Assembly: GCA_002087915.1 (NCBI GenBank)
Contig: LWDP01000022.1
Coordinates: 1-26,533, forward strand
DNA from: Enterospora canceri
Lineage: Eukaryota > Microsporidia > Enterocytozoonidae
Reading direction: 5' to 3'
Length of the DNA stretch: 26,533 nt
The notes beneath the pieces were generated by a model. The model worked only from the letters and a program-made list of their open reading frames with translations, was not told the DNA's origin and searched no databases. A program made the translations under genes and the position numbers. Below are positions 13,661 to 21,377 of this stretch, in pieces (positions within the stretch are counted from its first letter, which is position 1; each line of letters opens with the position of its first letter).

Positions 13661-14980
13661 TCATGTTTCAATTTTGCCATCGAGCATCTGCTTCCTCTTT
13701 TCAGTCATCCTCAGTTCTCCGCCCTTAATGAATGCGTGACTCAGTAGCACATTTACGTCTGGTCTCCTACTAACATCACTGGTCAAACAGAGTGCCATGA
13801 AGTCCCTGATTGCGTACGAATAGTTCTTGTTGAACTCGTAGTTCCTGTAGAAGTCATCGTAGTCGTATGCGTCACACTTAGCCCCCTCGTACTCGCCTAT
13901 ACACTTGTCACCATCCTTCATCACCCCTAAGTCAGCCAGTATCATCCCAAACATGAATACGTCTGAGTGGGTTCCAGCACTTTTGGTGCTACGCTCTTCC
14001 TTGGTGCAGTACCTAATTGGCCTACCACTCTTCAACAACGTGGTGTGGTTCACACAGTCAGTCAATCGCGATATTTTGAATACAACTTTAGCACTAACGG
14101 AGTAGCCCGAAATAGATCCCGTATCTAAGTTCAGCAGTGCTATACCCAGCCTATGCAACTCACTTAGGCCACTCAAAACATCCCTCGCGTATCTCCTAAT
14201 GAGATCTTCAGTCTCCTCATAATTTGTGCCCATTGCCCTAATAGCGGTCTTAAAGTGGTCTTCTGCTATTTCTGGTCCCATAATGAGAGTTTCAACGAAG
14301 TTGACCATTTTCACATTCGTCCTACTAAATTTCATCACCTTCATGACGTCTATCACGTTCTCATGTTTCAGTTTCGCTATTTTGTTGCTGATGGCCAGCA
14401 ACTTCCTCCTGTTTGCAACACTCTTCTCTTCAGTGACCACTTTGATCCACACATCCCCAAAATTGTTGATGTACCTGATCGTGTTCCCTGACAGAATATG
14501 GAGGTTATTTGGCTTATCTCTGTGGCAATTCAATTTTTCCAAGTCTGTTGTTATCATGTCATCTACTAAGTTAAAGAATTTCCTGATCTTATCGTAGTTA
14601 CTCTCACCAGGTAATTTCTTCTTCCCTCTCTTTTTTTGTTCCTTTTTTCTCATAAGTTGATCTATTTTATTCACATTTGGGTAATTGATCAGTTTTGTGG
14701 TATACGCACCTGGAAATGGTGTATTATAGATCACACTATTGTCTACCATCACAATAAAGTGTGGTGTAGGTATCGGTGTAGGCGTAGGTGTAGTATTTGT
14801 TTCTGATTGTGATTCCTTTGATCTAGTCTCAATTATATTCTGTGACTGAATTTTCGCATCATCATCCTTCATATTTCCTAGAGCCACTATCAGTCCCACT
14901 ATTCCCCCTACAGCAAGTAGAACAACAACTCCCAATGCTATTTTGTGCTTATTTGATAATTTGCTTCCAATCTTGTTCAT
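13661..14980 (-). CDS. Membrane-anchored pseudokinase
   Basis: A 439-residue protein with a single N-terminal hydrophobic helix (14-34, Gly/Val/Leu-rich) after a basic start, so probably a type II membrane protein or signal anchor. A Thr/Pro linker (TPTPTPIPTP, 64-73) and a basic stretch (111-124) lead to a degenerate kinase domain (about 165-420). A VWIKVV segment with K180 matches the ATP-binding strand, and SDVFMFGMILADL (339-351) and SRRPDVNVLLSHAFI (404-418) match the C-lobe. The catalytic residues are lost: the HRDLKPEN segment reads LLNLDTGS (282-289) and DFG reads SRL (304-306). No glycine loop is seen. A signalling scaffold is plausible. Its promoter carries five ATCRCCC units. Confidence 0.82.
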   Translation of the reverse strand: MNKIGSKLSNKHKIALGVVVLLAVGGIVGLIVALGNMKDDDAKIQSQNIIETRSKESQSETNTTPTPTPIPTPHFIVMVDNSVIYNTPFPGAYTTKLINYPNVNKIDQLMRKKEQKKRGKKKLPGESNYDKIRKFFNLVDDMITTDLEKLNCHRDKPNNLHILSGNTIRYINNFGDVWIKVVTEEKSVANRRKLLAISNKIAKLKHENVIDVMKVMKFSRTNVKMVNFVETLIMGPEIAEDHFKTAIRAMGTNYEETEDLIRRYARDVLSGLSELHRLGIALLNLDTGSISGYSVSAKVVFKISRLTDCVNHTTLLKSGRPIRYCTKEERSTKSAGTHSDVFMFGMILADLGVMKDGDKCIGEYEGAKCDAYDYDDFYRNYEFNKNYSYAIRDFMALCLTSDVSRRPDVNVLLSHAFIKGGELRMTEKRKQMLDGKIET

Positions 14981-14996
14981 CGTAATTTATATTAAA

Positions 14997-15099
14997 GGGT
15001 GATAGAAAGAAAGGGGCGATGGAATGAAAGGGGCGATAGAAATAGTAGGGGTTGTAACCCAATTAAGTATAAAGGAGCAGGGGTGATTAATAGGGTGAT
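14997..15099 (-). promoter_or_regulatory. Five ATCRCCC units upstream of the pseudokinase gene
   Basis: Read on the minus strand, ATCACCC or ATCGCCC occurs at 15099-15093, 15087-15081, 15037-15031, 15020-15014 and 15003-14997. The last is about 16 bp from ATG 14980. All units point the same way. They resemble the start-proximal C-rich signal but are iterated, so they may be binding sites for a transcription factor. This gap also serves the divergent gene at 15178. Confidence 0.55.
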
Positions 15100-15136
15100 T
15101 CTCCCTACAAACTCTCCCTAGTCCTGTTTCACTCCC

Positions 15137-15181
15137 ATGTTTCATATCCACCTAAAACAGTCTCAATTCTCTCTCATATGA
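15137..15181 (+). other. 14-codon upstream ORF overlapping the next start by ATGA
   Basis: ATG 15137 directly follows CTCCC, the usual start-signal position, and encodes 14 residues (MFHIHLKQSQFSLI) before TGA at 15179-15181. The stop overlaps the ATG at 15178 of the secreted Ser-rich protein in the arrangement ATGA. It may be a regulatory upstream ORF or mark the true transcription start of that gene. Confidence 0.45.
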
Positions 15182-15801
15182 TACTTCTATCACTCACACT
15201 ATTCACCTACTGCACCACCAGTGGAATATTCACCAGTTTATTTGGAAATAGCCCACTGATCAGGTCACACATGAAGGAGTATCACAGTCTCAAGAACAAG
15301 GTACACAGCCACAACTCCAAGGCAAACAGGGAGAACAGGTCGATTCCAAACCACATGCTGACGGTAGAGAGGCCCAAGAAGGAGAGAGACTGTCGCAAGG
15401 CCAAAAACAGCCTCTATAAAATGAGGAGAAACGTGTTGAAGACGACTGAGAAGCTGGCTGATATCAACAGGGGAGTTAAGAGACAGCATGGGAGGATGAA
15501 TAGGATGGACATGGGCAAGGATGACTCATCTGATGATTCGAGTGATAGTAGTTTGAGTAGTAGTGACGATAGGCGTGGCAGCAAGAGAGACGGTAAGTAC
15601 GGTAGAAGACGTAGGAAATCAGGCAGGGGCTATGGTGGCAGTAGTTCAGGCTGTTCTGACTCGTCTCGAAGCAGTGACAGTTCAAGCAGTTCCAATTCAG
15701 TAACCAGGAAAATAGACAAAGTATCACATAGGTTCAAGGATAAAGCACGAGACGTAATGAAAATGAGAAGTGCAGCAAAACACTTATTTGGAATGAAGTA
15801 G
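15178..15801 (+). CDS. Secreted Ser/basic-rich protein, unknown function
   Basis: A 207-residue protein. The N-terminus MILLSLTLFTYCTTSG is a convincing signal peptide. The mature protein is very basic, with a Lys/Arg/His-rich first half, then acidic serine clusters (DDSSDDSSDSSLSSSDD, about 114-130), an Arg/Lys/Gly block (KYGRRRRKSGRGYGG) and a second serine cluster (SSSGCSDSSRSSDSSSSSNS, from about 154), ending in a basic helix. The serine clusters flanked by Asp look like casein-kinase phosphorylation sites. Candidates are a spore-wall, polar-tube-associated or exported protein; a lysine-rich polar tube protein of the PTP2 type is conceivable but has a different cysteine pattern. No homologue was recognised. 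Confidence 0.78.
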   Translation: MILLSLTLFTYCTTSGIFTSLFGNSPLIRSHMKEYHSLKNKVHSHNSKANRENRSIPNHMLTVERPKKERDCRKAKNSLYKMRRNVLKTTEKLADINRGVKRQHGRMNRMDMGKDDSSDDSSDSSLSSSDDRRGSKRDGKYGRRRRKSGRGYGGSSSGCSDSSRSSDSSSSSNSVTRKIDKVSHRFKDKARDVMKMRSAAKHLFGMK

Positions 15802-15915
15802 AAGTAGAAGTAATAGCAGTAATATAATAGCTAACATAATATAATAGCTAACTCAATATAATAACTAATGTGTATATAATAATAACTAATGTACTATAAT
15901 AATAACTACTATAAT
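15802..15915. repeat. Degenerate AT-rich tandem repeats between convergent genes
   Basis: After a short GAAGTA repeat, units of about 17-20 bp recur: ATAATATAATAGCTAAC twice (about 15819-15852, the first with one change), then TATAATAACTAATGTG, TATAATAATAACTAATGT and TATAATAATAACTAC. They lie between the 3' ends of the secreted Ser-rich protein and the amino-acid transporter and could be a bidirectional 3' region. No gene is supported. Confidence 0.7.
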
Positions 15916-15931
15916 ATACTCCCTATCCCAT

Positions 15932-17113
15932 TCAGTGTACTGGTATCCTTAGTGATAGTGATATAATTGTAGTCAGAAACACGAATATTCCAATCAGAAA
16001 TGATGCATATGACATCAGTGTCAGAAGAAGTGTCTTCTCAATATCAGCATGGAGGTAGTAGATTGCTGGGAGTATCAGTGACATGAAAGTGGAGGCAGTT
16101 GCGCCCACGATGGCGTAGAGAAAGCCAAGCCCAACCCCTGAGACTGCAATTGCGTACGTCCCCAGAATCATCACCGTCGTAACCACGTTTCCAATTGCTG
16201 CTGAATTCTTCCTCTTTTCGCCCCCAAAGTGGCCTACCAAATTCATGAAATACGTCTTCCCAGGCGCAAGCTGCAGCGGATACGACACGCCCATGACCAC
16301 GACGTAGAGGACGTGGACAATCGACGCCAGCAGATCCTCGGGGTAGTTCATCAACACGTTGTCTCTGACGGTTGATCCGTAAATCAGGTAGTTTGATGCA
16401 CCAAATGCCATGTAGAGGAAGAAGGCAGAGAGGGCCGTGACTGTGATCAGCCTCCTCATCCGCCTAAGCGAGTTGTCCTCCATCTCGGCGTAGACGTAGA
16501 AGATGTTCTGGTGGCAGGTGAAGGAGAAGACGAACTTGCCTAGGCCAGCGAGCCAGTAGACGGAAGGAGGCGTGTGGCCGTAGGAGAAGGAGGCGTCGAC
16601 GGCAGGCAGCTCGTGGCTGTAGCGGTAGACGGAGGCAGCCACGACGAATGCGACTGCTACGACTCCAACAGCACTGGTGTACTTGAGGGTGTCCAATCTA
16701 CGGGTGTAGCAGATTGGGGATATGAGGAGGACGTAGCAGCCGAGGCAGAAGGGCGGATAGGCCAGCAGGGGCGAGTCGTAGAAGGTGGCAAGCAGCTTCG
16801 GAAGGAGGCCGCCCACGATGACGACGTAGGAGGTGGCGACGCCAAAGCACTTGACGAAGACGGCCACGTCCACGAGGGTTCGGGCGTACGGGATCGAGTG
16901 GGCGGCAAGTAGCCCGAGATCGGCGCCACGGCCAACTTCCTGGCTGCAGAGCATCAGGAGGTAGAGGCCGGTTGAGGCACAGGCGCCAGCAACGAGGGCG
17001 AGAGCAACGGCAGTGGCCATTCCGTACGTCTTGAAGAGGTACGGGAAGTTCAGGACGCCGCTGCCGATGCTCGTCTTCAGCAGATTCACGTAGGCACTTG
17101 CAAGGGATTTCAT
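15932..17113 (-). CDS. AVT/SLC36-38-type amino-acid transporter
   Basis: A 393-residue membrane protein with about 11 hydrophobic helices. The first carries the family hallmark LLKTSIGSGVLNFPYLFKTYG-like segment (from residue 11; compare N-x-x-K-x-x-x-G-x-G-x-L-x-x-P). Further typical stretches are FVFSFTCHQNIFYVYAEME and NVLMNYPEDLLASIVHVLYV. It belongs to the amino acid/auxin permease family, which moves neutral amino acids across plasma or vacuolar membranes. In a parasite with few biosynthetic pathways it would serve amino-acid uptake or vacuolar export. The cytosolic N-terminus is almost absent. The coding sequence is markedly GC-rich compared with the left array. The upstream leader holds a GGG rather than a CCC near the start. 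Confidence 0.88.
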   Translation of the reverse strand: MKSLASAYVNLLKTSIGSGVLNFPYLFKTYGMATAVALALVAGACASTGLYLLMLCSQEVGRGADLGLLAAHSIPYARTLVDVAVFVKCFGVATSYVVIVGGLLPKLLATFYDSPLLAYPPFCLGCYVLLISPICYTRRLDTLKYTSAVGVVAVAFVVAASVYRYSHELPAVDASFSYGHTPPSVYWLAGLGKFVFSFTCHQNIFYVYAEMEDNSLRRMRRLITVTALSAFFLYMAFGASNYLIYGSTVRDNVLMNYPEDLLASIVHVLYVVVMGVSYPLQLAPGKTYFMNLVGHFGGEKRKNSAAIGNVVTTVMILGTYAIAVSGVGLGFLYAIVGATASTFMSLILPAIYYLHADIEKTLLLTLMSYASFLIGIFVFLTTIISLSLRIPVH

Positions 17114-17219
17114 GTTGTTTACGTCTGATTCCCAGGATTTGTTGGTTTGTTACAGAATGGTAACCAGAGGGGGAGTTATATATGTTGGTAAATAAGGGGG
17201 AGTTAGACATGTTGATAGT

Positions 17220-17366
17220 AACAGTGGTATTCAATTTACTACTACTCTTCTTATATCACTAACTGCCCTACTACTACTACTACTACACTTATTATTGCTA
17301 CTATATTTAGTGCTACTACACTAATTGCTACTACTATTATTATTACTACCTACTACTATCTCATCC
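17220..17366. repeat. TAC/TAT triplet tract upstream of a secreted-protein gene
   Basis: The region consists largely of TACTAC, TATTAT and GCTACTA triplets, with a run of six CTA units at about 17270-17287, and ends at ATG 17367. A TTG-initiated reading would encode a poly-Leu stretch from this tract; it is treated as leader. The divergent gap 17114-17366 as a whole contains no gene. Confidence 0.65.
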
Positions 17367-18140
17367 ATGTTCTCCCTAACAATGACAATGACAATAACAA
17401 TAACAATCACAATATTAAATCATCTTTCATTTATCACCTGCGCCAATCCTGGAATACCTCCTAGTGCCTACTACACGGATATGGTAGACAGCCACTACTG
17501 CACACTCTCAGTCCCAGTCGCACACTCCCATGAGATGACGTCATCATCAACTCCTATTTATCACAGTCTATTTTCACTAAGAATGAATTCGTCTACTGGA
17601 ATCATTGGGAATGAGACGTACCATACTACGGTGGACGTAGGAGTGAGACTGGTCTACGAGGACGAGGATGACTGGTCTAGGATGCACAGGGGCATCAATG
17701 GAATGAGAATGAGGATGGATATTGAGAGAATAGTTCAGATTAATATTGATCAAATATTCCTGGGACTGCTTCAGAGGCCATTTGTTCAGAGTAGGGCAGA
17801 ATACAGAATTAGTTCATCAGGAACACTATTCATCAGCAACATGGAGGTGAAGAATGAGATAGTGGTGCATATTAGGGGTAGAAGAGAGGTGGAAAAGGTG
17901 GATAAAATTGAAACAGGGGAAATAAGAATCATTCCATACACCAAGTACGATAAGAAGAATGACATGTTGGTGAATAGGAAGGTGGTAGAACGGCTGAATG
18001 AGTATTTGGAGTGGGTGAGTAAGTACGGATGTGAGGAACAAAGGGGTGATACCGTTTTAGGTGATAAATCAGAATACGAAAAGTATCAGGAAGAAATGAC
18101 CAAAGTGTACGAAGAATACATGAGAGAGGTAGATGAGTGA
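17367..18140 (+). CDS. Secreted protein, unknown function
   Basis: A 257-residue protein from the first ATG (17367, after TCATCC). The N-terminus has a hydrophobic stretch built from a Thr-Met/Thr-Ile dipeptide run (TMTMTITITITIL, encoded by an ACAATG/ACAATA repeat) and probably ends at ITCANPG, so it looks like a signal peptide. The mature part has potential N-glycosylation sites (NSS, NET), three cysteines, a beta-rich middle section (about 60-190) and a Tyr/Glu-rich helical C-terminus. There is no second membrane segment. I do not recognise a family. A host-exposed or ER-lumen role is possible. Confidence 0.7.
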   Translation: MFSLTMTMTITITITILNHLSFITCANPGIPPSAYYTDMVDSHYCTLSVPVAHSHEMTSSSTPIYHSLFSLRMNSSTGIIGNETYHTTVDVGVRLVYEDEDDWSRMHRGINGMRMRMDIERIVQINIDQIFLGLLQRPFVQSRAEYRISSSGTLFISNMEVKNEIVVHIRGRREVEKVDKIETGEIRIIPYTKYDKKNDMLVNRKVVERLNEYLEWVSKYGCEEQRGDTVLGDKSEYEKYQEEMTKVYEEYMREVDE

Positions 18141-18263
18141 ATGAGGGTGTCACAAAACATCATATAGTAGAGTGAGTGACACTGAATATAGTTACATAAT
18201 TCGTGGTAGTGCCCTTCTCTTACCTCTCTTACTTCCCTATCACTTCTTACTATTTTATCCCCT

Positions 18264-18470
18264 ATGGACACCAATCTCAAACAAACTAGTCGGAACAAAC
18301 TGCTTGAAACCAGAATGGAGAGCGTACTATCCCGTCTCCAGTCGTCAATAAACCACTCTTCCACCCTCATGAACGAGATAAACGAGACACTTGAGCAGAT
18401 GATCGAGGAGAACAGGAAGACGGTGGAAATGTGCGAGATCTACGCCCTCTGGTCCACCAAAATGGCCTAG
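18264..18470 (+). CDS. 68-residue helical protein, possibly a small DASH/Dam1 complex subunit
   Basis: The ATG at 18264 directly follows TTTTATCCCCT, good support for a real gene despite its size. The protein is one long helix with hydrophobic spacing (LETRMESVLSRLQSSI, then LMNEINETLEQMIEEN) and ends in VEMCEIYALWSTKMA. Size, a helix containing N-E-x-x-E and a terminal segment with a conserved Trp recall Dad2 and Dad1 of the kinetochore DASH complex, but such short helical proteins are easily confused, so the identity is a guess. It ends 62 bp before the eIF4A start. Confidence 0.68.
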   Translation: MDTNLKQTSRNKLLETRMESVLSRLQSSINHSSTLMNEINETLEQMIEENRKTVEMCEIYALWSTKMA

Positions 18471-18524
18471 ACCAACAATCTGCCCTAAATGGCCATTCTC
18501 TTCCTCTTTTAGAATCCTCTCAAA

Positions 18525-18532
18525 TTTTACCC
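18525..18532 (+). promoter_or_regulatory. TTTTACCC start signal of the DEAD-box helicase gene
   Basis: TTTTACCC abuts ATG 18533. It excludes the in-frame extension upstream, which would overlap the 68-residue gene. Confidence 0.7.
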
Positions 18533-19789
18533 ATGGCTACAGAAGCACGTAAAGTGATTTTTGACGATGACACAAACACGAAGACGGAGGAGCGAGAGAC
18601 GACGTGGGAGGACTACGGGCTGAAGAAGGAGCTCGTGAAGGGGTGCTACGCCTTTGGCTTCGAGAGACCGAGCTTCATTCAGAAGAAGGCCGTCCCACAC
18701 ATTGCAAGAGGGGCGAACATCCGAGCCCAGTCGCAGAGTGGAACTGGGAAGACAGGCGCATTCTGCGTGGGCGCATTGCAGCGAATCGACGCGTCTGTCG
18801 CCGGGACGCAGTGCCTGGTGCTCGTTTCGACGAGGGAAATCGCCCGCCAAATCCACCACACTTTTGTGGGGCTGTCTGGCTACATGGGCATAAACACACT
18901 TCTTCTGACTGGCGGATGCCCCAGGGCAGATGACATCGATGCACTGGCAACCAGAACGAACCACGTGATTGTTGGGACGCCTGGGCGCATCTTCGACATG
19001 ATGGACAACCAGCTGATCAAGGCGCAGTCGATTCGGATTCTGGTGCTCGACGAGGCCGACCTCCTCTGCAAGAACGAGTTCCTGGAGCAGATCCACTCGA
19101 TCTACACGTTCCTGAAGCCGGAGCAGCTGCAGGTCCTCTTCTTCAGCGCCACCTACTCGCCAGAGGAGATCAAGACCATCTCGTACATCGTGAAGGAGGC
19201 AGTTGAGATCGACCTCAGAAATGACGAATACACCCTACAGGGAATCAAGCAGTACTTCATCAACCTGGGCAGCCCGTACGACTCCAAGTTTGGTGGCCGA
19301 TTCAGTCTCGAGAAGAAGAAGATGGAGCTCTGTCTCAAGGTCCAGACGCTCATCAACGTCCTCAGGAGCCAGCCACTCGGCCAGATGATGATATTCGCAA
19401 GGAGGAAGGCAGACGCACAGGACGTGTTCAGGATGCTCGAGGACGAGAAGTTCCAGTGTGCCCTGATATCGAGTGACCTGAATCAGGAGCAGCGAAATGA
19501 CGTCATATCGGAGTTCAAGAACGGGAAGAAGAGGATTCTGGTCACGTCCGACATCTGCAAGAGGGGGATTGACGTGCAGGGGCTCTCTGTCGTCATCTGT
19601 CTCGATGTCCCAGCCTACGACCAGAAGGAGGACTTCATTCACAGGGTGGGAAGAGCAGGTCGATACGGAAAGAGGGGAATTGCTCTACACATTCTGAATC
19701 AGTTTGAGTACGAGACACTGGCTAAGATAGCAGGTGACTATAGAACAGTTCTAGAGGAGTTGCCAAAGACATTCTCGTTCAGTGAATAG
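18533..19789 (+). CDS. TIF1: eIF4A-like DEAD-box RNA helicase
   Basis: A 418-residue helicase with all core motifs: Q motif (FERPSFIQ, 43-50), I AQSQSGTGKT (65-74), Ia STREIARQ (99-106; most relatives have PTRELA), TPGR (149-152), DEAD (173-176), SAT (205-207), V TSDICKRGID (338-347) and VI HRVGRAGRYG (370-379). The N-terminal stretch TWEDYGLKKELVKGCYAFGFERPS follows eIF4A closely (unwinding of mRNA leaders during ribosome recruitment). eIF4AIII/Fal1 is an alternative since motif I reads AQSQSG. An insertion of about 20 residues (about 246-266, Gly/Lys-rich) separates the two RecA lobes. The coding region is GC-rich with C/G-ending codons, as expected for a highly expressed gene. Confidence 0.9.
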   Translation: MATEARKVIFDDDTNTKTEERETTWEDYGLKKELVKGCYAFGFERPSFIQKKAVPHIARGANIRAQSQSGTGKTGAFCVGALQRIDASVAGTQCLVLVSTREIARQIHHTFVGLSGYMGINTLLLTGGCPRADDIDALATRTNHVIVGTPGRIFDMMDNQLIKAQSIRILVLDEADLLCKNEFLEQIHSIYTFLKPEQLQVLFFSATYSPEEIKTISYIVKEAVEIDLRNDEYTLQGIKQYFINLGSPYDSKFGGRFSLEKKKMELCLKVQTLINVLRSQPLGQMMIFARRKADAQDVFRMLEDEKFQCALISSDLNQEQRNDVISEFKNGKKRILVTSDICKRGIDVQGLSVVICLDVPAYDQKEDFIHRVGRAGRYGKRGIALHILNQFEYETLAKIAGDYRTVLEELPKTFSFSE

Positions 19790-19844
19790 GATGGGTAGAG
19801 TGGATAGAGTGAGTAGGATGACTAGAGAGGTAAATTATTGTTGC

Positions 19845-19970
19845 TACTGTTTATAGTTGCTATTATTGTTACCACTGTTTATACTTGCTACTATAATTGT
19901 TACTACCCTAACTACTATTCTACCCTAACTACTATTCTACTCTAACTACCCCTACTACTGTTACTACCAC
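19845..19970. repeat. Tandem repeats and TAC-rich leader upstream of the Rab gene
   Basis: A 17-bp unit, TACCCTAACTACTATTC, occurs exactly twice (19904-19920, 19921-19937), followed by a partial third copy with one change. Before it, a longer unit around ACTGTTTATA-TTGCTA occurs twice (about 19848-19870 and 19872-19892). The tract continues as CTACTAC triplets to the Rab start. No gene is supported between 19790 and 19982. Confidence 0.75.
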
Positions 19971-19982
19971 CATACCCCCACA

Positions 19983-20600
19983 ATGTCATCTTATAAAACT
20001 ACTAACAAAATAAGCAAGGCACCTACATTTAAGTTGATAACCATTGGAATGACAAACGTGGGCAAATCGAGTATTCTACTCAAATTCACACGAGATGAGT
20101 TCAGCGAGTGCATCAGCAACACAGTTGGAATCGACAACCTCAACAAGGAGCTGCTGGTGGGCAGCAGACCAGTGGTGCTCCAACTGTGGGACACTGCTGG
20201 CCAAGAGAGATTCAATGCAATCGTAAGAAGCTACTACAGGGGAGTGGATGGGTTTGTGTTTGTGTTTGATGCATCTGAGAGCAGGTCGTACGAGTACGTG
20301 GTGGATAAGATGGATAGCACGCGAAAGGAGAACAAGGAGGTGCCATTTGGAATAATTGTAGCAAATAAAATAGACTTGGTTGAAGACAGGTTGGAACTAG
20401 AACAGAGACTGGATAGGCTAAGTAGTAAAACAGGGTATAAGCACTATATGACGAGTGCAAAGACAGGAGAGAATATCAGTAGGATGTTTGAGGAGTATGC
20501 AGCAGCAATATACGAGCACAAGAAGAACGAGAAGGAGCAGAAGGAGATATTGGACAAAATAAGTGTGACCAAAAAGGGAGGAAGAAGGGGATGTTGTTGA
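19983..20600 (+). CDS. Rab-family small GTPase
   Basis: A 205-residue GTPase with complete nucleotide-binding motifs: P-loop GMTNVGKS (22-29), switch I Thr47 (TVGID), switch II WDTAGQERF (69-77), NKID (128-131) and TSAK (157-160). WDTAGQERFNAIVRSYYRG is the Rab-specific switch II region, and the C-terminus RRGCC carries the double cysteine for geranylgeranylation, so the protein acts on endomembranes in vesicle traffic. Which Rab it corresponds to (Ypt1, Sec4, Ypt31 or other) cannot be told by eye; switch I TVGID differs from the common TIGVD. The start follows ATACCCCCACA. Confidence 0.92.
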   Translation: MSSYKTTNKISKAPTFKLITIGMTNVGKSSILLKFTRDEFSECISNTVGIDNLNKELLVGSRPVVLQLWDTAGQERFNAIVRSYYRGVDGFVFVFDASESRSYEYVVDKMDSTRKENKEVPFGIIVANKIDLVEDRLELEQRLDRLSSKTGYKHYMTSAKTGENISRMFEEYAAAIYEHKKNEKEQKEILDKISVTKKGGRRGCC

Positions 20601-20795
20601 AATTGTGGGTAGGGTGGTAGGGTAGGTAGTGTGGGTAGAAATTATAAAAGAGGAGTATCACCACAGTTATTCTACCTGATTATTCTACTACAATAATAAT
20701 AAGAATAAACAGTATAATAGAATTACTACTACTACAATACTCTAATTAGTGTAGTATTTATTACTACTACCCCTACTACCATTTTAGTAGTGAAA
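20601..20795. repeat. Convergent intergenic region with opposed GTAG and CTAC tracts
   Basis: After the Rab stop the plus strand reads GGGTAGGGTGGTAGGGTAGGT (about 20605-20626, one base group per repeat), and before the end of the RRM gene it reads CTACTACCCCTACTACC (20765-20781). The two are roughly complementary, so each gene has a GTAG-rich 3' flank in its own sense, and a transcript crossing the gap could fold back. No gene is supported. Confidence 0.55.
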
Positions 20796-21365
20796 TCACT
20801 CTTCTGCTACCTGTGTGAGAGATGGCCTTCTCTTGTTGCTTGTCTTCTTCACCTTGTTGATTGCGTAGGTGACTGAGATCGGCCTTCCATCAACAAGTGC
20901 ACCGTTGTACTTCTGCTTGATCTGCGCCTGCTCGTCCTGGTCTGCGCACGTGATGAAGCAGAAATGGCCCTCCTTTCCTGGCTCGGTGATCTTCAGCCCA
21001 GAGAGCTTCTCCTTCAGGGAGTCAAAGCTCACCGTGCTTGGATATTTCACGTACAGCTTGTTCTCCGATACCACGGTCGTGTGCTGCTGCAGCGCATTCG
21101 ATGGCGCGTAGAACGGATACAGCTCAGTCCCATCCAACTTGATGGCACTGTGGAGCGCCCTTGCCCTCTCGCACGCCTCTGGGTGCAGGAACTCAAGCAG
21201 GAAGTTGGCTGTCCCATAGTGCTTCGACGTGAATCGCTTCACCAGAATCAGGTCGTCCATCCTGTAGTTTGCGACGACGTCTGCGATGGTCACCGTCAGA
21301 GGCGCCTTGTTGATTCCAAGAATGCACGTCTTTCGCTCCTTCTTTGCCAAATCACTTGTTGCCAT
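20796..21365 (-). CDS. Protein with two RRM-like domains
   Basis: A 189-residue protein. ATG 21365 follows AAATTTTACCCCAAG; the frame is open upstream but without a supported start. Residues 12-88 and 102-170 each have the alternation of an RRM: KTCILGINKAPLTVTIADV ... ANFLLEF for the first and KLYVKYPSTVSFDSLKEKL ... HFCFITCAD for the second, with RNP1-like strands YGTANFLLEF and GHFCFITC that keep some aromatic positions. The C-terminus is basic (KKTSNKRRPS). It probably binds RNA; the gene resembles poly(A)-binding or splicing-type RRM proteins but no specific orthologue is evident. Codons are GC-rich, suggesting high expression. Confidence 0.8.
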   Translation of the reverse strand: MATSDLAKKERKTCILGINKAPLTVTIADVVANYRMDDLILVKRFTSKHYGTANFLLEFLHPEACERARALHSAIKLDGTELYPFYAPSNALQQHTTVVSENKLYVKYPSTVSFDSLKEKLSGLKITEPGKEGHFCFITCADQDEQAQIKQKYNGALVDGRPISVTYAINKVKKTSNKRRPSLTQVAEE

Positions 21366-21377
21366 CTTGGGGTAAAA
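21366..21377 (-). promoter_or_regulatory. TTTTACCCCAAG start signal of the RRM-protein gene
   Basis: TTTTACCCCAAG precedes ATG 21365 on the minus strand and chooses it over the upstream in-frame extension. Confidence 0.65.

Noticed and set aside
16574..17234. Long frames on both strands in the GC-rich amino-acid transporter gene
   Set aside because: They have low-complexity compositions (Gly/Val/Asp or Pro/Arg/Ser) and overlap a well-supported transporter; high GC reduces stop codons by chance.
18527..19096. 189-codon minus-strand frame
   Set aside because: It lies entirely opposite the eIF4A-like helicase gene and has no start signal or recognisable motif.
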